Shown in pieces: positions 6,656 through 14,339 of a stretch of 14,579 bases of DNA (position 1 is the first letter of the stretch; each line of letters starts with the position of its first letter). Location: assembly GCA_018370615.1 (NCBI GenBank), contig JAGZAC010000011.1, positions 1 to 14,579 of the forward strand, in the 5' to 3' direction. A program made the translations under genes and the position numbers. Below the pieces are notes generated by a model that made no database searches, was not told the DNA's origin, and saw nothing but the letters and a program-made list of their open reading frames with translations. The DNA comes from Clostridiales bacterium. GTDB taxonomy: Bacteria; Bacillota; Clostridia; Oscillospirales; CAG-272.

Positions 6656-8017
6656 ATGCATATGTTACCGCAATCCTTTTTGTCCCGGATGCACAGCTTG
6701 CTTGGCGCAGACTATCCCGCCTTTTTTCAGTCTATGGAGGAGGCGCCTGTGCGCGGGCTGCGCGTCAATCCCTTGAAAGCAGTTTCTGCACCTGCCGATA
6801 TAGAAACAAAGCCGCTGCCATTTTCCGGCGGCGGCTATATCTTCTCTGCAGAATTAATCGGTCATCATCCGCTGCACCATGCCGGTGCTTTTTATGTGCA
6901 GGATCCATCTGCTATCAGTACCATTGCGGCTGCCGGCCATGTACTGCGGCAGGGAATGCGGGTTTTGGATTTGTGTGCAGCGCCGGGCGGAAAAAGTACC
7001 CAGCTTGCAGGTGTGCTGCAGGGAACGGGAATGCTGGTGGCCAATGAAATTTCCAAGGAACGCTGTCGGGTTCTGCGGCAGAATATCGAGCGTATGGGTG
7101 TGAAAAACGCCGTGGTTACCTCTTTTGATTCGGAAAAAATCGCTGGGTATTATCCAAATTTTTTTGATTTTGTTTTGGTAGATGCGCCTTGCAGCGGGGA
7201 AGGGATGTTTCGCAAATATCCCGAAGCAGTGCAGGAGTGGAGCGAGGAAAATGTGGCCATGTGTGCCCGGCGGCAGAAAAAAATTCTGTCTGACGCCGCA
7301 AGCACAGTAGCCGGCGGCGGATATTTGCTGTATTCCACCTGTACCTTTTCCATAGAAGAAAATGAACAGGTGATTCACTGGTTTTTATCGGAGCATCCGG
7401 AGTTTACCCTGGTGCCGGTCGCCCCCGATGTGGCTGCTGTAACAGCGGATGGAATCTCTGTCGGCGGGCGGGACCTGTCGGCGGCAAGAAGGTTTTATCC
7501 ACATTTGTTCCCCGGGGAAGGGCAGTTTATGTGTCTCATGCAGCGCAGCGCGGGACTGCGAGGCAAAGCACAATTTCGGAATGTTCTGCGCTCCCTATCC
7601 AAAGAGGAAGAAAAGGTGGCGACAGCTTTTTTTGCGGATACTTTTGGGAATATCCCGCAGGAGCTGGCAGTGCTGCGGGACGATGTGGTTTTGCTCTGCG
7701 ACGGGATGGACGGCTGTCCGGACGGAGCTTTTTGCTGCGGTGTGCCGGTGGGCAATGTAGTGAAAGGACGTCTGGTGCCTCATCATCATTTGTTCAGCGC
7801 ATATGGCGGTGACTTTCGGCGAAAGATGGATTTGCCGGTGGGAAATCCCTTGTGCAGAGCATATTTGCGCGGCGAGGGATTTTCCTGGGGAAGCGATACG
7901 GGCAACGGCTGGTGCGCTGTACATATAGACGGCGTCCCCTGCGGTGGCGGGAAAATCGTGGACGGGTATGTAAAAAATCATTATCCCAAGGGGTTGCGAG
8001 AGACGCTGATGGGATGA
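6656..8017 (+). CDS. rsmF: RsmF/NSUN-like rRNA m5C methyltransferase
   Basis: A 453-residue class I SAM-dependent RNA methyltransferase of the RsmB/RsmF (NOL1/NOP2/sun) family, which puts a methyl group on C5 of cytidine in rRNA. The N-terminal RNA-binding part (about 1-95) has EEAPVRGLRVNPLK and FYVQDPSA. The catalytic domain has SAM motif DLCAAPGGKST (105-115), acidic ANEIS, the releasing cysteine C179 in DAPCSGEG and the nucleophile C229 in YSTCTF. The C-terminal half (about 290-453) has the RsmF-type extension with SAYGGDFRRKMDL and a PUA-like tail ending NHYPKGLRE. Which rRNA base it modifies cannot be told. GGGAGGG (6641-6647) sits 8 nt before ATG; a second ATG two codons later is possible. 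It is the last gene of the plus-strand cluster, before the shared terminator. Confidence 0.88.
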   Translation: MHMLPQSFLSRMHSLLGADYPAFFQSMEEAPVRGLRVNPLKAVSAPADIETKPLPFSGGGYIFSAELIGHHPLHHAGAFYVQDPSAISTIAAAGHVLRQGMRVLDLCAAPGGKSTQLAGVLQGTGMLVANEISKERCRVLRQNIERMGVKNAVVTSFDSEKIAGYYPNFFDFVLVDAPCSGEGMFRKYPEAVQEWSEENVAMCARRQKKILSDAASTVAGGGYLLYSTCTFSIEENEQVIHWFLSEHPEFTLVPVAPDVAAVTADGISVGGRDLSAARRFYPHLFPGEGQFMCLMQRSAGLRGKAQFRNVLRSLSKEEEKVATAFFADTFGNIPQELAVLRDDVVLLCDGMDGCPDGAFCCGVPVGNVVKGRLVPHHHLFSAYGGDFRRKMDLPVGNPLCRAYLRGEGFSWGSDTGNGWCAVHIDGVPCGGGKIVDGYVKNHYPKGLRETLMG

Positions 8018-8069
8018 TAGTGAAAATACGGATTTACCAGAGTTGTCAAATAACGGTGCTTGTATAAAC

Positions 8070-8101
8070 AAAAATGGACACGGCAAGGCCGTGTCCATTT
8101 T
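8070..8101. terminator. Bidirectional terminator between rsmF-like gene and oppA
   Basis: A 14-bp perfect stem: AAAATGGACACGGC (8071-8084) pairs with GCCGTGTCCATTTT (8088-8101) around an AAG loop. The plus-strand transcript ends in T4 and the minus-strand transcript in T5GT3, so it can end both converging operons. It is only 15 nt beyond the oppA stop codon. Confidence 0.92.
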
Positions 8102-8115
8102 GATTCAGGAAGAAA

Positions 8116-9933
8116 TCACTCTGTCACATAAGCGTACATAAAGTACTTGAAGCCCAGGGGTGTTGAGAAGAAGCCCTCGATGGAGTCACTGCACATATAA
8201 ATATCTGTGTAGTAATAAATCGGGCAGATTGCGCCGGTCTCCATCAGGATGTCTTCCGCATCATGCATCAGCTCAAACCGTTCTTCTGCATCGGAAGAGC
8301 TCTTGACCTCGGCGATAATCTTATCATAAGAATCAGCCCAAGTCATACCATCCTGTCCGTCGTAGCTGTAAGCGGCATAACTTTGATGCTCGCCTTTGCC
8401 AAACTGACAGTCATTGTTTCCGGAATCTGTGGTCCACATATCCAAGAAGGAAATAGGATCATTATAGTCGCCAAGCCAGCCGTTGCGGGCAACAGAGTAA
8501 TCGCCGTTCTTACGAGTATTCAAGAAGGTAGCCCACTCTTGCACCTCTACCCGAACGGTAAAGCCATAGGTTCCCCAGGCGTTCTGCAGATAAGTAGCAA
8601 TGGCCTCATGAGCGGTACCTTCATTGGTAATGTAGGTCAGGGTGGGGAAGCCAACGACCTTGTCATTCTCGACAGTAAACTTTCCGGAAGAGTCGGCAAC
8701 CTCCTGCAGCAGGCTTATAGCCTCGGCACAGTTGGAGGAATAATCCTCGGGATCTACACTGTAGTAGCCGGAGCCGTCACGATTGAAGCCGTTGTGTTCG
8801 ATAAATTCAGTGCCGTCGGGCTCTGTGAGACCCATTGCCACAAAGCTGGCAGCGGGAACCTGACCTGCCTGACCGATTTCTTCACAGATGTAGTTGCGGT
8901 CGATCATCAGCCCCAAAGCCTGACGAATCTTCGTTTTTTCCTCTTGTGTGAACTCCGACAAAGCAGGATCGTTTACATTGAAGGAAACATAGTAAGTGCC
9001 AAGCTGTCCTTCAACATAAAATTGATCCGCGTACTCACCTTCCTGCAGAGAAGCGATTTCATCATTGGGAACAGTATCGATGAATAGATAGGAGCCGTTT
9101 TGGTAATTGGTCAAAATAGAAACGTCATCAGCGTTAAAAGCAAACACCAGGTTTTCTGTTACAACCTCGTCTGCATTGTAAAAGTTTTCATTCTTTTCCA
9201 ACACCAGCTGGGTTTGGGTAAACTCGGTAACTTTGTAAGGGCCGTTGCCGATATATGTGTCGGGAGAAGTCGCCCAAGCCTCGTCGTACTCTTCAATCAG
9301 ATCCTGACGAACGGGCATGTAAGCAGGGAAAGCGCACAACTCATAGAAATAAGGCACATCGACAGTGAGGACAACAGTGAGTTCCGTTCCGTCCTCAGAA
9401 GCGGTCACGTTCAGCGTTTCCTTTTCTTCAACTACCAGATTGCCCTCTTCGTCATACATGGTCTGCATGTCCGCATAGCCGTCGATAACCTCGAACATAT
9501 AGCCATAGTCGGCAGCGGTAGCCGGGTCAGCTGCGCGGTTCCAAGCATAAACAAAGTCATCGGCGGTCAGGGCGGTACCGTCGCTCCACTTCAAATCGTC
9601 TCTCAATTTGAAGGTGTAGGAGGTTTTACCGTCCTCCAATTGCACACCCTCTGGCAGAGACTGGGCACATTGTGCTTCCAGCACAGGATTACCGTCCTCG
9701 TCAAGTGTGTATCCCACCAGTCCGGAGAATACATGGACGATATAGGTGGCACCATCGACCGCAGAATTCAGCGCAGGGTCAATGGTATCCGGATAAGTAC
9801 CGACGTTCAATGTCATAGTGTCAACAGTGTTCGCATCGCCATCGGTCGTGGTGGTGTTGCCGCAAGAGGCTAAGCCTATCAAGCAGCCGAGCATCATTGC
9901 TACAGCGAGCAAAATACTCAAGGTTTTCTTCAT
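8116..9933 (-). CDS. oppA: Oligopeptide ABC transporter substrate-binding lipoprotein
   Basis: A 605-residue extracellular peptide receptor of the SBP family 5, delivering oligopeptides to the OppBC channel. Residues 1-24 are a lipoprotein signal: KK, a hydrophobic stretch, and lipobox LASC with lipidated C24. A Thr/Asp-rich linker follows, then a receptor of full family length. Typical motifs are TIDPALNS, the family signature KLRDDLKWSDGTALTADDFVYAWNRAADP (in order, about residues 110-140), YIGNGPYKVTEF and IRQALGLMIDRNYI. The start has an excellent AAAGGAGGG ribosome site 8 nt upstream of ATG. It is the last gene of the operon and follows oppF after 183 nt, a gap with its own promoter-like and hairpin elements. 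That layout would allow more receptor than transporter to be made. Peptide size preference is not predictable. Confidence 0.93.
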   Translation of the reverse strand: MKKTLSILLAVAMMLGCLIGLASCGNTTTTDGDANTVDTMTLNVGTYPDTIDPALNSAVDGATYIVHVFSGLVGYTLDEDGNPVLEAQCAQSLPEGVQLEDGKTSYTFKLRDDLKWSDGTALTADDFVYAWNRAADPATAADYGYMFEVIDGYADMQTMYDEEGNLVVEEKETLNVTASEDGTELTVVLTVDVPYFYELCAFPAYMPVRQDLIEEYDEAWATSPDTYIGNGPYKVTEFTQTQLVLEKNENFYNADEVVTENLVFAFNADDVSILTNYQNGSYLFIDTVPNDEIASLQEGEYADQFYVEGQLGTYYVSFNVNDPALSEFTQEEKTKIRQALGLMIDRNYICEEIGQAGQVPAASFVAMGLTEPDGTEFIEHNGFNRDGSGYYSVDPEDYSSNCAEAISLLQEVADSSGKFTVENDKVVGFPTLTYITNEGTAHEAIATYLQNAWGTYGFTVRVEVQEWATFLNTRKNGDYSVARNGWLGDYNDPISFLDMWTTDSGNNDCQFGKGEHQSYAAYSYDGQDGMTWADSYDKIIAEVKSSSDAEERFELMHDAEDILMETGAICPIYYYTDIYMCSDSIEGFFSTPLGFKYFMYAYVTE

Positions 9934-10116
9934 GGTTTTTCCCTCCTTTATAATATATAATTATAACTCGCTGAAACGAGCATAATTCAAACAAAAGCGC
10001 TTCTTAAATAGCAATGGAATTTCTTGAATCTTAAGAGGTAACTTGACGGGAAAATAATACTTTTTCTAGAATAGTTATACGCTTTCTTTTTTACGGGTAT
10101 ACCATGCAGGGTATTT
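9934..10116 (-). promoter_or_regulatory. oppF-oppA gap with possible internal promoter, operator-like palindrome and hairpin
   Basis: Reading the minus strand toward oppA: a palindrome AAGCGCTT (9995-10002) with flanks AG and TT, reminiscent of a catabolite (cre-like) operator core; a possible -35 TTGAAT (9985-9990) and -10 TATAAT (9960-9965), with a long 19-bp spacer; and a hairpin CTCG-TTTCAG-CGAG (9967-9980), extendable by ATAA/TTAT pairs, just upstream of the ribosome site. No strong terminator follows oppF, so read-through is expected. The promoter is plausible, not certain. Confidence 0.4.
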
Positions 10117-11085
10117 TCACAGGTGGTAGCAGGCTACAAAGCGGCCGGGCTGTACTTCCTTAAGCTCCGGCATGCACTCGGCACACTGGTCGGTGGCGCG
10201 GGGACAGCGCGTGCGGAAGGGACAGCCGCTGGGCATGTGCAGGGGGCTTGGCACATCTCCCTCCAGATGTACACGCTTGTTGGCCCGGGCAACCTTCGGG
10301 TCAGGCACTGGTACTGCCGATAACAGAGAGATGGTATAGGGGTGCAGCGGATGGTGATACAGCTCGTTTGCCGGACCTATCTCGATCAGCTTGCCAAGGT
10401 ACATAACTGCAATGCGGGTGGAAATGTGCTTGACCACTAGCAGATCATGTGCGATAAACAGGTAGGTAAGGCCCAACTGCTTTTGCAGATCTTCAAACAT
10501 GTTGACGACCTGGGCTTGGATAGAGACATCCAACGCAGAAACGGGCTCGTCACATACGATAAATTTTGGCTTTACCGCCAGTGCGCGGGCAATGCCGATA
10601 CGCTGCCGCTGCCCTCCGGAAAATTCATGTGCATACCGCGTAGCGTGCTCGCTGGACAGTCCGACCAGATCCATCAGATGCGCAATTCGCTCGTTACGTT
10701 CTTTGCGGTTGGAATAGAGTTTATGCACATCCAAAGGTTCGCCGATGATATCGCTTACTGTCATACGCGGATCCAGCGATGAATATGGATCTTGAAACAC
10801 CATTTGCGCGCACTTTCGAAAATCTGCGATGGACTGTTTGGTTTTGATTAGCTGACCGCCAAACCAGACTTCGCCGGCAGTAGGCTTATACAGCTGAAGA
10901 ATGGTACGGCCCACAGTCGTCTTGCCGCAACCGGACTCACCTACCAACCCAAGAGTCTCTCCTTCCTTAATATCAAAGGAAACATCATCTACGGCTTTCA
11001 GCTTCAGCGTTTTCATAAAGCCGCTGGGAACATCAAAGTATTGCTTCAAATTTTTAACTTCGAGAAGATTTTTGGATTCACTCAT
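10117..11085 (-). CDS. oppF: Oligopeptide ABC transporter ATP-binding protein OppF
   Basis: A 322-residue ATPase subunit that powers peptide import with OppD. Walker A GESGCGKTT (49-57), Q-loop VFQDP (Q98), signature FSGGQRQR (155-162), Walker B FIVCDEP (175-181), D-loop SALD and switch histidine H213 (AHD). The C-terminal oligopeptide-type extension (about 235-322) has cysteines C288, C294, C301 and C319 in the spacing CX5CX6CX17C, matching OppD exactly, with an extra C304. Such cysteines hold an iron-sulfur cluster in some studied di/oligopeptide transporters; here that is an inference. The start overlaps the end of oppD by 8 nt (ATGAGTGA), indicating translational coupling; AGGAG lies 10 nt upstream. 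Confidence 0.95.
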   Translation of the reverse strand: MSESKNLLEVKNLKQYFDVPSGFMKTLKLKAVDDVSFDIKEGETLGLVGESGCGKTTVGRTILQLYKPTAGEVWFGGQLIKTKQSIADFRKCAQMVFQDPYSSLDPRMTVSDIIGEPLDVHKLYSNRKERNERIAHLMDLVGLSSEHATRYAHEFSGGQRQRIGIARALAVKPKFIVCDEPVSALDVSIQAQVVNMFEDLQKQLGLTYLFIAHDLLVVKHISTRIAVMYLGKLIEIGPANELYHHPLHPYTISLLSAVPVPDPKVARANKRVHLEGDVPSPLHMPSGCPFRTRCPRATDQCAECMPELKEVQPGRFVACYHL

Positions 11086-12100
11086 GATTGTACATCTCCT
11101 CTGCTTCTTTTTCCGTCAGTTGACCGGCAGCGATGGCATCTTTGATATTGTGCCAACAGCTGGCAATGTGTTCGTTGTTGATGCGCATTTCCTTTGCCTT
11201 GAAATGAAGACATATCTTCATGGCATTGTCACAGCGTGGGGCAAAGGGGCAGCCCTCCGGCATATTCAATAGATCCACCGGAGTACCGCCAATGGGTTCC
11301 AAACGATCCCCATCATCGCTGACGGTGGGGATAGAACGCATCAATCCTTTGGTGTATTCATGCTTTGGATTGTAGAAAATCTCATCAGCGGTGCCGCGCT
11401 CGCATACCTCGCCGGCGTACATGACAATCACTTCATCACACATTTCCGCAACAACGCCAAGGTCGTGGGTGATGAGAATTACGGACATTCCCATCCTTTT
11501 TTGCAGATCCTTTATCAGGTCAAGAATCTGTGCTTGGATGGTTACATCCAGGGCTGTGGTGGGTTCATCGGCAATCAGAATGTCCGGTTCACAGGCCAAG
11601 GCCATAGCGATCATCACCCGTTGGCGCATGCCGCCGGAAAACTCATGAGGATACTGCCCGATGCGCTTTTCTGGTTCATTTACGCCCACCAGACGAAGCA
11701 TTTCAATGGCACGCTCCCGCGCCTGCTTTTTATTGCGATTGGTATGCAGCAAAATTGCTTCCATCAGCTGGTTTCCAATGGTGAAAACAGGGTTGAGACT
11801 GGTCATTGGATCCTGGAAAATGATGCTGATCTTGTTGCCGCGAATCTTGTTCATTTCTTCCTTGGGGGCGCCCACCAGTTCCTGCCCTCTGTACTTGATG
11901 CTGCCGCTGACGATTTTACCGGGGTCGGAAAGAATCTGCAGAATCGAGTAGGCAGTTACGCTCTTACCGGAACCGGATTCTCCCACAATCCCCAGCACTT
12001 TTCCTTCTTCCAGGGAAAAAGATACTCCGTTTACTGCTTTAACCTCCCCTGACGGAGTAAAAAAGGAGGTGTGCAGATCACTGACTTTTAAAAGCTCCAT
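11078..12100 (-). CDS. oppD: Oligopeptide ABC transporter ATP-binding protein OppD
   Basis: A 340-residue ATPase partner of OppF. Walker A GESGSGKS (40-47), Q-loop IFQDP (Q96), signature FSGGMRQR (154-161), Walker B ILIADEP (174-180), switch histidine H212 (THD). The C-terminal oligopeptide-binding-type domain carries C284, C290, C297 and C315 in the spacing CX5CX6CX17C. Residues after about 320 form a short acidic tail that overlaps oppF. The ribosome site AAGGAGC (12111-12117) is 11 nt from the ATG at 12100. Between them is another ATG immediately followed by TAA (12102-12107). The gap to oppC is 18 nt, so the ribosome site sits right beside the oppC stop. Confidence 0.95.
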   Translation of the reverse strand: MELLKVSDLHTSFFTPSGEVKAVNGVSFSLEEGKVLGIVGESGSGKSVTAYSILQILSDPGKIVSGSIKYRGQELVGAPKEEMNKIRGNKISIIFQDPMTSLNPVFTIGNQLMEAILLHTNRNKKQARERAIEMLRLVGVNEPEKRIGQYPHEFSGGMRQRVMIAMALACEPDILIADEPTTALDVTIQAQILDLIKDLQKRMGMSVILITHDLGVVAEMCDEVIVMYAGEVCERGTADEIFYNPKHEYTKGLMRSIPTVSDDGDRLEPIGGTPVDLLNMPEGCPFAPRCDNAMKICLHFKAKEMRINNEHIASCWHNIKDAIAAGQLTEKEAEEMYNHE

Positions 12101-12118
12101 GTTACATGCTGCTCCTTA

Positions 12119-13201
12119 TTATTTCTTCAGCTTGGGATCGAAGGCATCCCGCAGTCCGTCGCCCAGCAGGTTGAGGGACAGCACGATCAAACAAATTGCC
12201 ACAGCGGGGATAATCAAACGATAGCCGTATGAGTATACACCGGCACGCGCATCGGACGCCAGAGAACCGAGACTTGGCATCGGCATGGAAACACCGAGGC
12301 CGAGAAAAGAAAGATAGCTTTCGGTAAAAATAGCTGAAGGAATCTGCAGAGCAGTAGAAATAATGATTACGCTGATACAGTTCGGCAGCATGTGCCGACG
12401 GATGATATGACTGCCTTTTGCACCGATGGAACGAGCGCTGAGTACGTAGTCCTGCTGTTTGATGGTCAAAACCTGACCGCGGATCAGACGTGCCATGCCG
12501 ACCCAGTACAGCAGAGCAAATACGATGAAAATACTAATCATCCCTACGCCCAAATCCTCCAAAATAGTGCCTTCGATCAAAGGCTCCAGTGTTCGTTTGA
12601 ACACAGTGGAGAATAGGATAATCATCAGCAAGTCCGGCAGTGAGTAGATGATGTCGACAATACGCATCATGATAAGATCGACTTTGCCGCCATAATAGCC
12701 GGAGATAGAACCATAGACGGCACCGATAATCAAAACGATAATACTTGCGAAGAATCCGACTGCAAGGGAAACGCGGGTGCCGTAGATGACACGGATCGCA
12801 TAGTCACGCCCGTGCGCGTCTGTTCCAAAAATGTGAGGAAAAATCTTTTCGCCGTTTGCGATACGCTCCAACTCCGTTTCGCCGTATTCAAAGGGCTTTA
12901 AGTTGTTATAGGAAGAATCTACTGCTTGCCCGGCAGTGACTCCCAGCTGCTGTTCATAGCTGTAGGGGTAGAACATAGGGACAAAAACGGCAATTAAAAC
13001 AATCAGCGTCACAACAACAAGGCAGGTCATAGCGACCTTGTTTTTCACGAGACGACGCATGCCGTCTTTGAAAAAGGTGGTGCTTTCTCGCATGCGCTGC
13101 TGCTGAAATTTTTCCTCATCGGTTGCCTTTTCAAACTTTGACAGATCCAGCTGAAGGCTCAGGGGATTTTTCTTCGGTACAGCATTGATATCTTTTTTCA
13201 T
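12119..13201 (-). CDS. oppC: Oligopeptide ABC transporter permease OppC
   Basis: A 360-residue inner channel subunit. A cytosolic N-terminal tail of about 55 residues, including the OppC_N segment FFKDGMRRLVKNKVA, leads into TM1 (about 56-78). A large external loop (about 79-135) follows, then a binding-protein-dependent permease domain with five further membrane segments. The EAA loop that contacts the ATPases is YVLSARSIGAKGSHIIRRH (about 252-270). It ends with the family's GDGLRDAFDPKLKK. The start is ambiguous: ATG at 13201 has the AGGGGG site 11 nt upstream, in line with other genes here, whereas an in-frame GTG at 13207 has only 5 nt. The ATG is chosen. The gene begins 15 nt after the oppB stop. 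Confidence 0.93.
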   Translation of the reverse strand: MKKDINAVPKKNPLSLQLDLSKFEKATDEEKFQQQRMRESTTFFKDGMRRLVKNKVAMTCLVVVTLIVLIAVFVPMFYPYSYEQQLGVTAGQAVDSSYNNLKPFEYGETELERIANGEKIFPHIFGTDAHGRDYAIRVIYGTRVSLAVGFFASIIVLIIGAVYGSISGYYGGKVDLIMMRIVDIIYSLPDLLMIILFSTVFKRTLEPLIEGTILEDLGVGMISIFIVFALLYWVGMARLIRGQVLTIKQQDYVLSARSIGAKGSHIIRRHMLPNCISVIIISTALQIPSAIFTESYLSFLGLGVSMPMPSLGSLASDARAGVYSYGYRLIIPAVAICLIVLSLNLLGDGLRDAFDPKLKK

Positions 13202-13216
13202 CTTCACGCCATCCCC

Positions 13217-14143
13217 CTAAGACAGATCCACACGGGGATCAAAGATCTTGTATGCGATATCCGACAACAGGGTCATGATAACCATGATGGTCGCCAGAAA
13301 AATCGTAGTGCCCATGACCATGGGATAATCACGATTGATGATGCTGGAGTAGAAATAGTTGCCGATACCGGGGACAGAGAAAATGTTTTCTACCACCAAG
13401 CTGCCGGTGAGGATATAGGCAATCATAGGTCCCACATAAGTAATAACGGGAGTTACAGCATTTTTCAGGGAATGCTTGAAAATGACTTTGGCGGGAGAAA
13501 CACCCTTTGCACGGGCAGTGCGGATATAGTCCTGCCCCAAAACATCCAGCATGCTAGAGCGAGTTAGACGGGTGATATATGCCATTGGATACAGGCTGAG
13601 GGAAATGACAGGGAGCACCAAGCCCGCCGCTGTGGACCCGTTTGGTGGAAATAAGGGCCAATATACACAGAACACCAGTAGTAAGATGGTTGCGATAACA
13701 AATGAGGGCGTCGCCACACTACCGGTGGAAAGTACCATGATAAGTTTATCTATCCACTTATTGTGGAACACGGCTGCCAGCGAGCCGATTACAAGGCCAG
13801 GTACAATGGACAGCGCAGCTGCCTCAAGGCCCAGCTTGCCGCTGGTTTTGAAGCCTTCCAAAATCAGATCGGAGACATCGCGTCCGCGGTTTTTGATGGA
13901 AGGACCGAAATCAAAGCGGAGAACGTCCTTTAAGTATGTGGTATACTGCTCCATAATCGGCTTGTCCAGTCCGTACTTTGCTTCCAATTGGCGAGTAACC
14001 GCTTCGCTGGGGGCCTTTTCGCTGAGGAAGGGGCCGCCGGGAATGGCCTTCATGGTGAAAAATGTAATGGTGATGACAAGGAAGATCGTGAAAATCGCCA
14101 GCAGAACACGTTTGATAATATAAAACGCTAATTTTACGTCCAA
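13217..14143 (-). CDS. oppB: Oligopeptide ABC transporter permease OppB (probable TTG start)
   Basis: A 308-residue membrane channel subunit, first gene of the operon. TM1 (about 9-30, FYIIKRVLLAIFTIFLVITI) is followed by the family's external segment (KAIPGGPF, KYGLDKPIMEQY, DFGPSI) and five more membrane segments. The EAA loop is YIRTARAKGVSPAKVIFKHSL, and NIFSVPGIGNYFYSSIINRDYP and the C-terminal DPRVDLS are typical of OppB/DppB. For the start, AAGGAG (14153-14158) is 9 nt before an in-frame TTG at 14143. The nearby ATG at 14152 directly abuts the ribosome site and so is unlikely, and a TTG at 14188 has no ribosome site. The TTG choice gives an N-terminus of ordinary length for the family. 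Confidence 0.93.
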   Translation of the reverse strand: MDVKLAFYIIKRVLLAIFTIFLVITITFFTMKAIPGGPFLSEKAPSEAVTRQLEAKYGLDKPIMEQYTTYLKDVLRFDFGPSIKNRGRDVSDLILEGFKTSGKLGLEAAALSIVPGLVIGSLAAVFHNKWIDKLIMVLSTGSVATPSFVIATILLLVFCVYWPLFPPNGSTAAGLVLPVISLSLYPMAYITRLTRSSMLDVLGQDYIRTARAKGVSPAKVIFKHSLKNAVTPVITYVGPMIAYILTGSLVVENIFSVPGIGNYFYSSIINRDYPMVMGTTIFLATIMVIMTLLSDIAYKIFDPRVDLS

Positions 14144-14152
14144 AGCCCTCAT

Positions 14153-14158
14153 CTCCTT
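14153..14158 (-). promoter_or_regulatory. Ribosome binding site deciding the oppB start
   Basis: AAGGAG on the minus strand, 9 nt before TTG (14143). It overlaps the upstream side of the ATG at 14152, leaving that ATG no spacer. This favours initiation at TTG. Confidence 0.65.
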
Positions 14159-14235
14159 CACTGCAGATGGAATTTGTTGCGCAAACAAACGCTACTTGGT
14201 TCGAACACTATATATTTTACCATTTACTAACATAT

Positions 14236-14264
14236 ATTTTACCATAAATACATACAAAATACAA
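14236..14264 (-). promoter_or_regulatory. Probable opp operon promoter
   Basis: Minus-strand TTGTAT (14264-14259) and TAAAAT (14241-14236) are separated by 17 bp in very AT-rich DNA. This places transcription start near 14229 and gives a leader of about 86 nt. A second copy of ATGGTAAAATATAT lies 22 bp downstream with another TAAAAT (14219-14214), but without a good -35. Confidence 0.5.
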
Positions 14265-14339
14265 TAATAACTTTTGTTTTTCATATATATTAAAAAAATC
14301 GCCTGCTTTGCCTGTTTTCTTTTGCACTGATCACAAAAC

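Noticed and set aside
8263..9873. Long plus-strand frames (274 and 257 codons) opposite oppA
   Set aside because: They are antisense shadows of oppA, which has a signal peptide, lipobox, family motifs and a ribosome site; the shadows have none.
10043..10072. Plus-strand promoter-like TTGACG-N18-TAGAAT antisense to the end of oppF
   Set aside because: A fair match, but it has no gene in its direction and lies in AT-rich DNA where chance matches are common. An antisense RNA cannot be excluded.
14291..14320. Terminator after the GNAT remnant (T7 run on the minus strand)
   Set aside because: The sequence before the T run (CAGGCAAAGCAGGC) is a direct repeat, not an inverted one, so no stem forms.
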